Shown here in pieces: positions 7,874-15,105 of a stretch of DNA of 47,649 nucleotides. Every line of letters starts with the position of its first letter. Position 1 is the first letter of the stretch. A program made the position numbers and the translations under genes. The stretch covers positions 1-47,649 of the forward strand of contig NZ_JACEFC010000022.1 of NCBI RefSeq assembly GCF_014180715.1. Direction: 5' to 3'. This DNA comes from Nocardioides stalactiti. Lineage in GTDB: Bacteria > Actinomycetota > Actinomycetes > Propionibacteriales > Nocardioidaceae. The notes below the pieces were generated by a model. That model worked only from the letters and a program-made list of their open reading frames with translations, was not told the origin of the DNA and made no database searches.

Positions 7874-9799
7874 GTGAGGCGACTGAGGCAGCGGGGCGAG
7901 CAGGAGCGCCTGCAAGTCGCCCCGTCCGCCCCGTCCGACCTGGGGCCGGTGGTCCGGGAGCGGCTCGGCTGGTGCGCCCACCCGCGCCTCTACCTGGCCC
8001 AGCTCACGCCGGACGAGCGGGCGGTCCTCGGCGAGGAGCCGGGCGTGGACGCGGTGGTCGGGCACTTCCTCGCGACGGGTGCCGCGGCAGGCCTGCGGGT
8101 CTCCGCGTTCTTCAACCCCGAGTGGTACGACGAGCGCCTCGCCGAACGGGACCTCGCGGTGCCCGACGGGGAGGTGCCGTTCCTGCACTGGCTCACCGTC
8201 GGCTGGGACCACAGGATCGTGCCGACACCACTCTTCGACGAGGCGTGGTACCTCGAGCACCACCCGGCCCTGCGCTCCCACCCGCGCTGGGTCCTCCACC
8301 ACTACCTGACCCGCGGCTGCTACCAGCCGTCGTCGCAGCCGAGCCCGGCCGGGCGCCACCACGACGGACTGGCCGACGAGGACGCGGCCAAGCGCCAGGA
8401 CCCGCTGCTGCTGCCCTCGCTCCTCCACCGGGCCGACGAGCACGACCTGCGCCGTACCAGCTGGTTGGAGGAGGGCGTGCGGGCCGTCCTCGACCGGCGC
8501 CGACGGCTCGAGGACCCCGTGCTCGTCGAGATGGTGGCCCGGGCCGCCGCGCTGGAGCCGGGCATCCACGGCCCGCTGCGCGCCGAGCAGCCCACCCAGG
8601 TCGTCCCGCACGCCCACCCAGCGGTCCGCCGGGCCGACGAGGTGGCGGCGGCCCGCCACGCGCTCGGTCTGGGGCCGGGGGACAGCATCGACACGGTCGT
8701 CCTGGTGCCGCACTGCCGGATGAGCGGCGCGGCACGGATCTCCGCGGTCGTCACCCAGGCGGTCCGGGCGACCGCGGGGCCGGGGAGCGTCGCCGTCGTC
8801 GCGACCGACCTGCCCGTCTTCGAGCGGCCGCACCTGTTCCCCGAGGACGTGCCCGTCCTCGACCTCACCCGGCACCTCACCGGCCTGCCGCAGCCGGCCC
8901 GGCGTGACGTGCTGCTCTCCCTGCTCCGCTCGGTCGGCGCCCGCCGCGTCGTCATCGTCAACAGCCTGCTGGGGTGGCAGCTCGCGGCCGAGGCCGGGGC
9001 GGAGGTCGCCGCAGAGCTCGACCTCGGCGCCTACCTCTTCACCTGGGAGGTCGACGAGCACGGCCACCGCTACGGCTATCCCGTCGGGCCGCTCCAGCAG
9101 AGCCTGGCGCACTTCGCGTGGGTCCTGTTCGACAGCGAGACCCTGCGCACCGAGCTGGTCGAGCGCTACCTGATGCCGGCCGTGACCCGTGAGCGGCTCC
9201 ATTTCCTGCCGACCCCCCTCGCGGACGCGAGCGTCGACGTCACCGGGGTGTTCGAGCGTCGGCGCGCGAGCGGTCTGCCGCTGACCGCGCTGTGGGCCGG
9301 TCGGTTCGACCGGCAGAAGCGCTTCGACCTCGTGGTCGAGGTGGCCCGGCGGATGCCCGACCTGCGGATCGAGGCGTGGGGCAAGCCGGTCCTCCAGGAC
9401 ATCGACCTCGACCCGGCGCACCTGCCCCCCAACATCACCCTCCGCGGCGTCTACGACGGGTTCCACACGCTGCCGCTCGACGAGGTCGACCTGCTGCTCT
9501 ACACCTCCGGCTGGGACGGCATCCCCAACGTCGTCCTCGAGGGCGCCCAGAGCGGGCTGCCGATCGTCGCGAGCGCGGTCGGGGGCGTCCCCGAGGTGAT
9601 CACGCCCACGACCGGGCACCCCGTGGAGGCCGTCGACGACCCGGACGCCTACGTCGCCGCCATCCAGGACCTGCTCGCCGACCCCGCCGCCGCGACCGAG
9701 CGGACCCGCCGGCTGCGCGCCGAGGTCCACGAGCGGTTCGACGCCGAGGCCTACCGGGTGGCGCTCACCCGGGTCCTCGGCATCCAGGAGGCCCGGTGA
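7874..9799 (+). CDS. GT4-family (GT-B) glycosyltransferase with N-terminal helical domain (module 2, large subunit)
   Basis: This 641-aa protein has an N-terminal repeat-type region (FFNPEWYDERLAER, PFLHWLTVGWD, LFDEAWYLEHHPAL), a linker domain, and then a complete GT-B enzyme. The C-terminal half contains GRFDRQKRFDLVVEVA and WDGIPNVVLEGAQSGLPIVA, the donor-binding signature of GT4 enzymes, with Asp in place of the first Glu of the usual E-x7-E. It is the only one of the three large paralogues (5823, 7874, 12679) with this catalytic domain. It could transfer a hexose or, given the neighbouring UDP-sulfoquinovose synthase, sulfoquinovose; this is inference. The start is GTG 7874, 10 nt after the previous stop, so it is likely cotranscribed with module 1. 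Confidence 0.85.
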   Translation: MRRLRQRGEQERLQVAPSAPSDLGPVVRERLGWCAHPRLYLAQLTPDERAVLGEEPGVDAVVGHFLATGAAAGLRVSAFFNPEWYDERLAERDLAVPDGEVPFLHWLTVGWDHRIVPTPLFDEAWYLEHHPALRSHPRWVLHHYLTRGCYQPSSQPSPAGRHHDGLADEDAAKRQDPLLLPSLLHRADEHDLRRTSWLEEGVRAVLDRRRRLEDPVLVEMVARAAALEPGIHGPLRAEQPTQVVPHAHPAVRRADEVAAARHALGLGPGDSIDTVVLVPHCRMSGAARISAVVTQAVRATAGPGSVAVVATDLPVFERPHLFPEDVPVLDLTRHLTGLPQPARRDVLLSLLRSVGARRVVIVNSLLGWQLAAEAGAEVAAELDLGAYLFTWEVDEHGHRYGYPVGPLQQSLAHFAWVLFDSETLRTELVERYLMPAVTRERLHFLPTPLADASVDVTGVFERRRASGLPLTALWAGRFDRQKRFDLVVEVARRMPDLRIEAWGKPVLQDIDLDPAHLPPNITLRGVYDGFHTLPLDEVDLLLYTSGWDGIPNVVLEGAQSGLPIVASAVGGVPEVITPTTGHPVEAVDDPDAYVAAIQDLLADPAAATERTRRLRAEVHERFDAEAYRVALTRVLGIQEAR

Positions 9800-10452
9800 G
9801 TCCCCTGGCGACCCCGCCCGACATCACGGCCGTCCTCCTCGCCCACGACGAGGGCCCGCAGGCCGGCATCGCGCTGCACAGCCTCCTCGAGGCCACCGCG
9901 GCGGCGCGCGAGGCAGGGCTCACCGTCGAGAGCCTCGTCGTGCTCGGCGACGCCTCGCCCGCGACGCGCGAGGCGCTGAGCGAGGTCGCGACCCACGGCG
10001 TACGACGCGAGGTCCTCGCCGGCGACGCGGGCACGGTCCGCAACCGGGCGGTCGCGCTGGCCGGCGGGCAGCACGTGGCGTTCCTCGACGCTTCCGCGCT
10101 GTGGTCGGCCAACTGGTTGGTCGAGGCGCACCGGGTCTGCGCGGCGCACCCCGGCGCGGTCGTGCACCCCGAGATCCACTGGTTCTACGAGCACGGACGC
10201 GAGCTGTACTTCCCGCCCGACCAGGCGGACCCGGCGCTCGCACCGGGCGTCGCCGCGCTCGGCGGCTGGTGGGAGGCGCAGGCGTTCGCGGCCGCGGACA
10301 CCTTCGCGGCCGTGCCGTTCCCCGAGGGGGGCGACGCCCGGCAGGACCTCGCGGGCGCATGGAGCAGGGCGCTGCTCGCGGCCGGTCACGTCCACAAGGT
10401 CGCGCCAGCGACGATCAGCTTCCGCAAGCACCGCCCGGCCGCGCTGCGCTGA
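9796..10452 (+). CDS. GT2-like protein with degenerate metal site (module 2, small subunit)
   Basis: This 218-aa protein starts at GTG 9796 within the stop of the preceding gene (GTGA). It is a clear paralogue of the GT2 enzymes at 7108 and 14033: TAVLLAHDEG, AGTVRNRAVALAGGQHVAFLD and SANWLVEAHRVC align throughout. At the position of the metal-binding DADD/DGDD the sequence is DASA (residues 98-101). The later conserved DW..(S/M)(I/L)ET segment is replaced by QDLAGAWSRAL. These changes suggest loss of glycosyltransferase activity, leaving a structural or regulatory role with the intact GT4 enzyme of the same module. A strong hairpin follows immediately. Confidence 0.82.
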   Translation: MSPLATPPDITAVLLAHDEGPQAGIALHSLLEATAAAREAGLTVESLVVLGDASPATREALSEVATHGVRREVLAGDAGTVRNRAVALAGGQHVAFLDASALWSANWLVEAHRVCAAHPGAVVHPEIHWFYEHGRELYFPPDQADPALAPGVAALGGWWEAQAFAAADTFAAVPFPEGGDARQDLAGAWSRALLAAGHVHKVAPATISFRKHRPAALR

Positions 10453-10458
10453 GAACGG

Positions 10459-10496
10459 CGACGGCCGGCACCCGCTCACGCGGGCACCGGCCGTCG
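10459..10496. terminator. bidirectional hairpin between convergent genes
   Basis: Perfect 10-bp outer arms (CGACGGCCGG / CCGGCCGTCG), then a 2-bp internal mismatch and an inner 5-bp stem. It lies between the convergent GT2-like gene and the cysH-sqdB frame. There is no clear T-tract, as is common in high-GC actinobacteria. Confidence 0.65.
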
Positions 10497-10516
10497 ATGT
10501 CGTCCGGTTGCCGGTG

Positions 10517-12532
10517 TCAGCCGACGGGGACGCCCGCCTTGGCGGCGGCCGCCTCCGCGCTCCACACGGAGACGCACGGGATCTTCTTCCGGTCGCACCG
10601 GTCGGCGTACTTCTTGGTGATCTCGGTGACCTCCTCCATCAGGCCCTCGCTGAGGGTGATGGGGGTGAGACCGAGGTGCAGGAAGCGCTCGTTGGCGACG
10701 TGGAGCTCGTTCTCGTCGGCCTCGTTGCGCGGGTTGGGCATCAACGCGATCTCGACGCCGGTGCGGTCGGAGATCATCTTCGCCAGGTCGCGGACCCGGT
10801 GGGTCTCGGTCATCTGGTTGAAGACCGACACCCGGTCACCGCGGGCCGGCGGGTTCTCGATCGCCAGCTGGATGCACTTCACGGTGTCCTGGATGTGGAT
10901 GAACGCGCGGGTCTGGCCGCCCGTCCCGTGCACCGTCAGCGGGTAGCCGATGGCTGCCTGCATGAGGAACCGGTTGAGGACCGTGCCGTAGTCGCCGTCG
11001 TAGTCGAAGCGGTTGATGAGCCGCTCGTCGAGACGGGTCTCCTTGGTCTGGGTGCCCCACACGATGCCCTGGTGGAGGTCGGTCGCCCGGACCTTGTCGT
11101 TCTTGGCGTAGTAGGCGAAGAGGAGCTGGTCCTGGGTCTTCGTCATGTGATAGATCGAGCCCGGGTTGGCGGGGTAGAGGATCTCCTGCTCCACCAGGCC
11201 GTTCTCGCCGGCGTCGACCTGCACGGTCAGGTAGCCCTCGGGGATCTGCATGCCCGCGGTGCCGTAGCCGTAGACGCCCATCGTGCCGAGGTGGACGACG
11301 TGGATGTCGAGACCCGACTCCACGACGGCCGCCAGCAGGTTGTTGGTCGCGTTGAGGTTGTTGCTGACCGTGTAGCGCTTGTGGCGGCTCGACTTCATCG
11401 AGTACGGCGCCGCCCGCTGCTCGGCGAAGTGCACGACGGCTTCGGGCTGCCAGTCCTCGAGCAGGTCGAGGAGGCGCTGGTAGTTGACCGCGACGTCGAT
11501 GTCGTGGAAGGCGATGTCCTTGCCGGACACCTCCTTCCAGGCCCGGAGACGCTCACCCATGGGGCGGATCGGCGTGAGCGAGGAGACCTCGAGCTCGATG
11601 TCGATCTTGCGACGGGACAGGTTGTCGACGATCGCCACCTCGTGGCCCAGCGCCGACAGGTGCAACGCCGTCGGCCAGCCGCAGAACCCGTCCCCTCCAA
11701 GGATCAGTACCCGCATTGCGTCTCCTCCGTCGTTCATCACTGATGGTGTGGTCGGTGCAGCGTCCCGCTGCCCCGAGGCGCGACCATTCTGCGCCACGGG
11801 TAGCTCGTTGTCTGTCAATGGGGTCGAAGCAGCTCTCTCGAACCTGCCTGTCACCGGGTTCAGGTGGATCCCGCACTCCTTGATGGAGTCGACCTCCCAC
11901 CACCAGCGACCGGCGCGCTGGTCCTCGCCGGGACTGATCGCTCGCGTGCACGGAGCGCAACCGATGCTGGTGTAGCCCTTGTCGTAGAGCTCGTTGAACG
12001 GCACGGAGTGGTCGTGGATGTAGGCCCACACCTGATCGGTCGTCCAGTCGAGCATCGGGTTGAACTTCTGGAGGCCGTTGGTCTCGTCCCACGCCATCAC
12101 GTCGAGGTCGCGGCGGGTCTCGCCGTGCTCGCGGCGCAGGCCCGCCATCCAGGCACGCTTGCCCTCGAGCATCCGGCGCAGCGGGGCGACCTTGCGGACC
12201 GCGCAGCAGCCCTCGCGCAGCACGACGCTCTCGTAGAAGCCGTTCTGGCCGTTCTCCTTCGTCCACGCGAGCACGTCGTCGGGGTCGGGGGAGACCATGT
12301 TGATGATCCCGCCGTAGCGCCGGTGCACGCTGTGAGCCAGCGCGTGGGTCTCCTCGGGCAGTCGGCCGGTGTCGATGCTGAAGATCTCGATGTCGAGGCC
12401 GTGGCGCGCGATCAGGTCGGTCATCACCATCGCCTCGGGGCCGAAGGCGTTGGCCAGGACCGCCGGTGACCAGTCGCGCTCGATCGTCCTCAGGAGCGCG
12501 AGCGTCTCGTCGAGCGCGTCGCTGTAGTCCAA
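10517..12532 (-). CDS. cysH-sqdB: APS/PAPS reductase (CysH) joined in frame to UDP-sulfoquinovose synthase (SqdB)
   Basis: One uninterrupted frame encodes two sulfur enzymes (671 aa from TTG 12532). Residues 1-230 are a CysH-type reductase with all four 4Fe-4S cysteines (CC at 109-110, CAPC at 192-195) and the catalytic ECGIH (219-223); the cluster favours APS as substrate. Residues 273-671 match UDP-sulfoquinovose synthase (SQD1/SqdB): ILGGDGFCGWPTALHLS, VVHFAEQRAAPYSM, LGTMGVYG and the catalytic YHMTK. CysH makes sulfite, and SqdB condenses sulfite with UDP-glucose to UDP-sulfoquinovose. The linker of about 49 residues has relaxed codon use and holds a GGAGGAG site before ATG 11716, so SqdB may also be made separately. 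The TTG start is chosen because upstream in-frame codons look non-coding; it is uncertain. No other sulfate-assimilation genes are adjacent. Confidence 0.85.
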   Translation of the reverse strand: MDYSDALDETLALLRTIERDWSPAVLANAFGPEAMVMTDLIARHGLDIEIFSIDTGRLPEETHALAHSVHRRYGGIINMVSPDPDDVLAWTKENGQNGFYESVVLREGCCAVRKVAPLRRMLEGKRAWMAGLRREHGETRRDLDVMAWDETNGLQKFNPMLDWTTDQVWAYIHDHSVPFNELYDKGYTSIGCAPCTRAISPGEDQRAGRWWWEVDSIKECGIHLNPVTGRFERAASTPLTDNELPVAQNGRASGQRDAAPTTPSVMNDGGDAMRVLILGGDGFCGWPTALHLSALGHEVAIVDNLSRRKIDIELEVSSLTPIRPMGERLRAWKEVSGKDIAFHDIDVAVNYQRLLDLLEDWQPEAVVHFAEQRAAPYSMKSSRHKRYTVSNNLNATNNLLAAVVESGLDIHVVHLGTMGVYGYGTAGMQIPEGYLTVQVDAGENGLVEQEILYPANPGSIYHMTKTQDQLLFAYYAKNDKVRATDLHQGIVWGTQTKETRLDERLINRFDYDGDYGTVLNRFLMQAAIGYPLTVHGTGGQTRAFIHIQDTVKCIQLAIENPPARGDRVSVFNQMTETHRVRDLAKMISDRTGVEIALMPNPRNEADENELHVANERFLHLGLTPITLSEGLMEEVTEITKKYADRCDRKKIPCVSVWSAEAAAAKAGVPVG
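11714..11728 (-). promoter_or_regulatory. internal ribosome-binding site and ATG of the SqdB part
   Basis: On the minus strand GGAGGAG is followed 5-6 nt later by ATG at 11716-11714, the natural start of SqdB (MRVLILGG). It decides whether SqdB can be made as a stand-alone 399-aa enzyme in addition to the joined product. Confidence 0.7.
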
Positions 12533-12628
12533 GGTCGAGAACTCCCGAGGTCGAGGGGCCGGGTGGAGCCAGCGGTCAGGTTGCCGGGCTGTCTGCGGTG
12601 GGCCGCTCTTCTCTGAGCGGGACAGGTT

Positions 12629-12646
12629 GGCGATGCTAGCATCGCC
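12629..12646. promoter_or_regulatory. 18-bp perfect palindrome in divergent promoter region
   Basis: GGCGATGCT/AGCATCGCC is a perfect 18-bp palindrome in the 146-bp spacer between the divergent cysH-sqdB and module 3 genes. Its centre gives TAGCAT on both strands, a -10-like hexamer in each direction. It may be an operator or overlapping divergent -10 elements; matching -35 boxes are weak. Confidence 0.45.
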
Positions 12647-12678
12647 GCGCCGTCGACCACCGCAGAGGAGCAAAGCCG

Positions 12679-14040
12679 ATGAGGTCGATCCGGCTCCGCC
12701 GCCGCCCCGACGAGGCGCCGCCCGCCATCGAGTCCGAGGACACGGGCGCCGCTGCGGGTCGTGAGCGCCCAGCGCTCGCCCGGCGGATGCGGGCGGCCGC
12801 CCACCCACGGTTCTACGCCGCGCAGGTCGGGGACCCGTCGCTGGCCGACGACGTCGACGCCGCCGTCCGCCACTACCTGGAGCACGGGCAGCAGGCGGGC
12901 GCGCGGCTGTCCGGCCTGTTCAACGAAGGGGTCTACCTCGAACGGCTCGCGGAGCGCGGCCTGGGCGTGGCCGCCGGCGAGACGCCGTTCGTCCACTGGC
13001 TCACCGTCGGTTGGGACGAGCGGGTCGTGCCGACGGTGCTCTTCGACGAAGCGTTCTACGTCGCGCGCCACCCCGACCTCGCCCAGGGCCCCGAGTGGGG
13101 GTTCGCGCAGTACCTGCGGGCGGGCTGCTACGCCCCGGGGCGCTCGCCGACGCCGTTCGGCCCCAACTACGGGGGCGTCCCCGACAGGGACGCGCGGGAG
13201 CGCCAGGACCCGCCGCTGGTCGCGGGCCTCCTGCACCGGGCCGCGGAGTTCGACCTGTCCCGCACCAGCTGGCTCGAGGAGGGCGTCCAGCGCGGTGCCG
13301 CGAAGCTCGCCGGGCTCGACACCGAGCGGATGCGGACCCTCGTGGCCAAGGCGGCGGCCATCGAGCCGCTCGTGGCGCAGACGCCCAAGGAGCGCTGGGT
13401 CAGCTGGCCACCGCACACCCACCCGATGGTGAGGCCGACCGCCGCCGCCGAGCAGGTACGACGGAGCGTGGGGCTGGTGCGCGCCGACACGATGGTCGTC
13501 GTGCCCGGCGGCGCTGAGCCGGGGCCCGGCGTGCGTGCCGTCGTCGCCGCGTTGCGGACCCAGGAACCCGACGCCACCGTCCTCGTCGTGACGACGGACG
13601 CGCCCGCCCCCGCGCTCCTCGCCGGGGCGACCCGCACCGTCGACCTGAGCGGGCCGTTCGCGGGGATGACCGACGCGCGTCGGCTGCTCGGGCTGCTCGA
13701 CCTGGTCCGCGGCCTTCGCCCGCGGCGGGTGGTCGTGGCCGACAGCGCCCTCGGGTGGCGGCTGCTGACGTCGTACGCCACGACGCTGCGGCACGAGACC
13801 TCTCTGGTGGCCGTGCTCCGCGAGGCGACCGAGGAGGACGGCGCGGCTTCGGTGGCCGGCGACTTCCAGGCGTGCTTCGACCGGCTCGACCGGGTCGTGA
13901 CCGACACCGACGCGCAGCGCGACGACCTCGTCGCCCGCTACCTGCTGACGTCCGCGGCGAGGTGCCGCCTGGTCAGCGCCGCCGAGGTGGGCGCCCACGG
14001 TCTCGACGCGCTCGCCGGGGGAGGCGGGGCTCGTGCCTGA
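12679..14040 (+). CDS. glycan biosynthesis protein with truncated GT-B fold (module 3, large subunit)
   Basis: This 453-aa protein is a paralogue of the N-terminal two thirds of the GT4 enzyme at 7874. Shared stretches include the PF.HWLTVGWD..(I/V)VPT.LFDEA(W/F)Y pattern and TSWLEEGV. The Rossmann-like domain (about 270-440) is present, but the sequence ends before any GT-B donor-binding domain. The truncation resembles that at 5823, and like it the gene overlaps a GT2 gene, here by 8 nt. The ATG at 12679 has GAGGAG about 9 nt upstream. It is divergent from cysH-sqdB. It is likely a non-catalytic partner or scaffold for the GT2 enzyme. Confidence 0.75.
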   Translation: MRSIRLRRRPDEAPPAIESEDTGAAAGRERPALARRMRAAAHPRFYAAQVGDPSLADDVDAAVRHYLEHGQQAGARLSGLFNEGVYLERLAERGLGVAAGETPFVHWLTVGWDERVVPTVLFDEAFYVARHPDLAQGPEWGFAQYLRAGCYAPGRSPTPFGPNYGGVPDRDARERQDPPLVAGLLHRAAEFDLSRTSWLEEGVQRGAAKLAGLDTERMRTLVAKAAAIEPLVAQTPKERWVSWPPHTHPMVRPTAAAEQVRRSVGLVRADTMVVVPGGAEPGPGVRAVVAALRTQEPDATVLVVTTDAPAPALLAGATRTVDLSGPFAGMTDARRLLGLLDLVRGLRPRRVVVADSALGWRLLTSYATTLRHETSLVAVLREATEEDGAASVAGDFQACFDRLDRVVTDTDAQRDDLVARYLLTSAARCRLVSAAEVGAHGLDALAGGGGARA

Positions 14041-14776
14041 GCGGACCCCCGACGTCGCCGCGATCATCACCGCCCACGCCGAGGGCGTGATGGCGGGCCT
14101 GTCGTTCCGCAGCCTCCTCGACGCCGTGGGCGTCGCCCGCGCCGAGGGGATCGGCGTCGAGGTGCTCGTCGTCCTCGACAACCCGACCGCCGCCACGCGG
14201 GAGGTCTTCGCGGAGGCCGACGAGCACGGAGCGCGCGTCGCCGAGGTGTCGTACGCCGACCAGGGCAAGGTCCGCAACCACGCGGTCGGCCTCACGACCG
14301 CCGGCCACGTCGCGTTCCTGGACGGCGACGACCTCTGGAGCGAGAACTGGCTCGCCGACGCCCACCGGATGTGCGCCGGCGCCCCGCAGGTCATCGGCCA
14401 CCCCGAGCTCAACTGGTTCTTCGAGAACCAGCAGAACCTCTACTTCCTCCCCGACCAGACCGACCCGGACTTCGACCCGGCACTGCTCCGGATCGCGAAC
14501 CCGTGGGACGCGCTGTGCCTCGCGCCCCGGTCGGCGTACGTCGACCACCCGTTCTCGGCGCGCGCGGTCGCCGACGGCTACGCCTACGAGGACTGGCACT
14601 GGATGCTCGAGACCTACCGCGGCGGCTACGTCCACCGGGTCGTGCCGGAGACGATCCACTTCAAGCGTCGCCGGGAGGGCTCCCAGTACGTCCAGGCGCG
14701 GGCGCGGAAGGTGCTCACCCGGCCCAGCGAGCTCCTCGACTACGCGTGGTGGCAGGAGCGCGACCGGTCGGTGTGA
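14033..14776 (+). CDS. GT2-family glycosyltransferase (module 3, small subunit)
   Basis: This 247-aa GT-A enzyme starts at GTG 14033 and overlaps the preceding gene by 8 nt. The motifs are intact: AAIITAHAEG, GKVRNHAVGL, and FLDGDDLWSENWL with DGDD at residues 97-100. The segment YEDWHWMLET then supplies the likely catalytic acid. It is closest to the module 1 enzyme at 7108 and to the degenerate copy at 9796. It has no membrane segment. It presumably adds a sugar to the same surface glycan; donor and acceptor are unknown. Confidence 0.86.
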   Translation: MPERTPDVAAIITAHAEGVMAGLSFRSLLDAVGVARAEGIGVEVLVVLDNPTAATREVFAEADEHGARVAEVSYADQGKVRNHAVGLTTAGHVAFLDGDDLWSENWLADAHRMCAGAPQVIGHPELNWFFENQQNLYFLPDQTDPDFDPALLRIANPWDALCLAPRSAYVDHPFSARAVADGYAYEDWHWMLETYRGGYVHRVVPETIHFKRRREGSQYVQARARKVLTRPSELLDYAWWQERDRSV

Positions 14777-14891
14777 CCAACGCGATGCCCGCCGGCGGGC
14801 GCCGCGATGGGGGTCGACCGGGTCCTGGCGGGTACCGTCGCAGACGACCCCCCACGCCTGTCGGTCCCCTATCTCGGAGGAGTCGTACGCC

Positions 14892-15080
14892 GTGCTTCCC
14901 ATCGTCCTCGCCATGATCGTCTGCCTGGTCGTCTCGGGTCTTGTGGTCGCCTACGTCGCCTATCCCCACCGCGGGGAGTCCATGCCCGCCGTGCCGTGGC
15001 TCGGCGACGCCATGGGCAAGGCCGTCGACGCCGCCCCGGTGCTCGGCGAGGACGAGGTCGACCTCCTGCGCATGCGCTGA
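14892..15080 (+). CDS. small single-pass membrane protein
   Basis: A 62-aa protein begins at GTG 14892 with GGAGG about 10 nt upstream. Residues 1-23 are a strongly hydrophobic helix (MLPIVLAMIVCLVVSGLVV), followed by a short hydrophilic tail rich in Asp and Glu and ending DEVDLLRMR. Codon usage is typical of the region. It lies 25 nt upstream of ftsY on the same strand and is probably cotranscribed. No family was recognised. Confidence 0.6.
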   Translation: MLPIVLAMIVCLVVSGLVVAYVAYPHRGESMPAVPWLGDAMGKAVDAAPVLGEDEVDLLRMR

Positions 15081-15105
15081 TCAGCGCCCTGCGAGGATGA
15101 GCGCC

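Noticed and set aside
7736..9730. 664-aa open frame antisense to the GT4 enzyme
   Set aside because: Same reason: the plus-strand protein has clear domains and the antisense product does not.
12533..12808. Upstream extension of CysH to a start at 12808
   Set aside because: The added residues are Arg/Pro/Gly-rich, overlap the 5' end of the divergent gene at 12679, and cross the palindromic promoter-like region.
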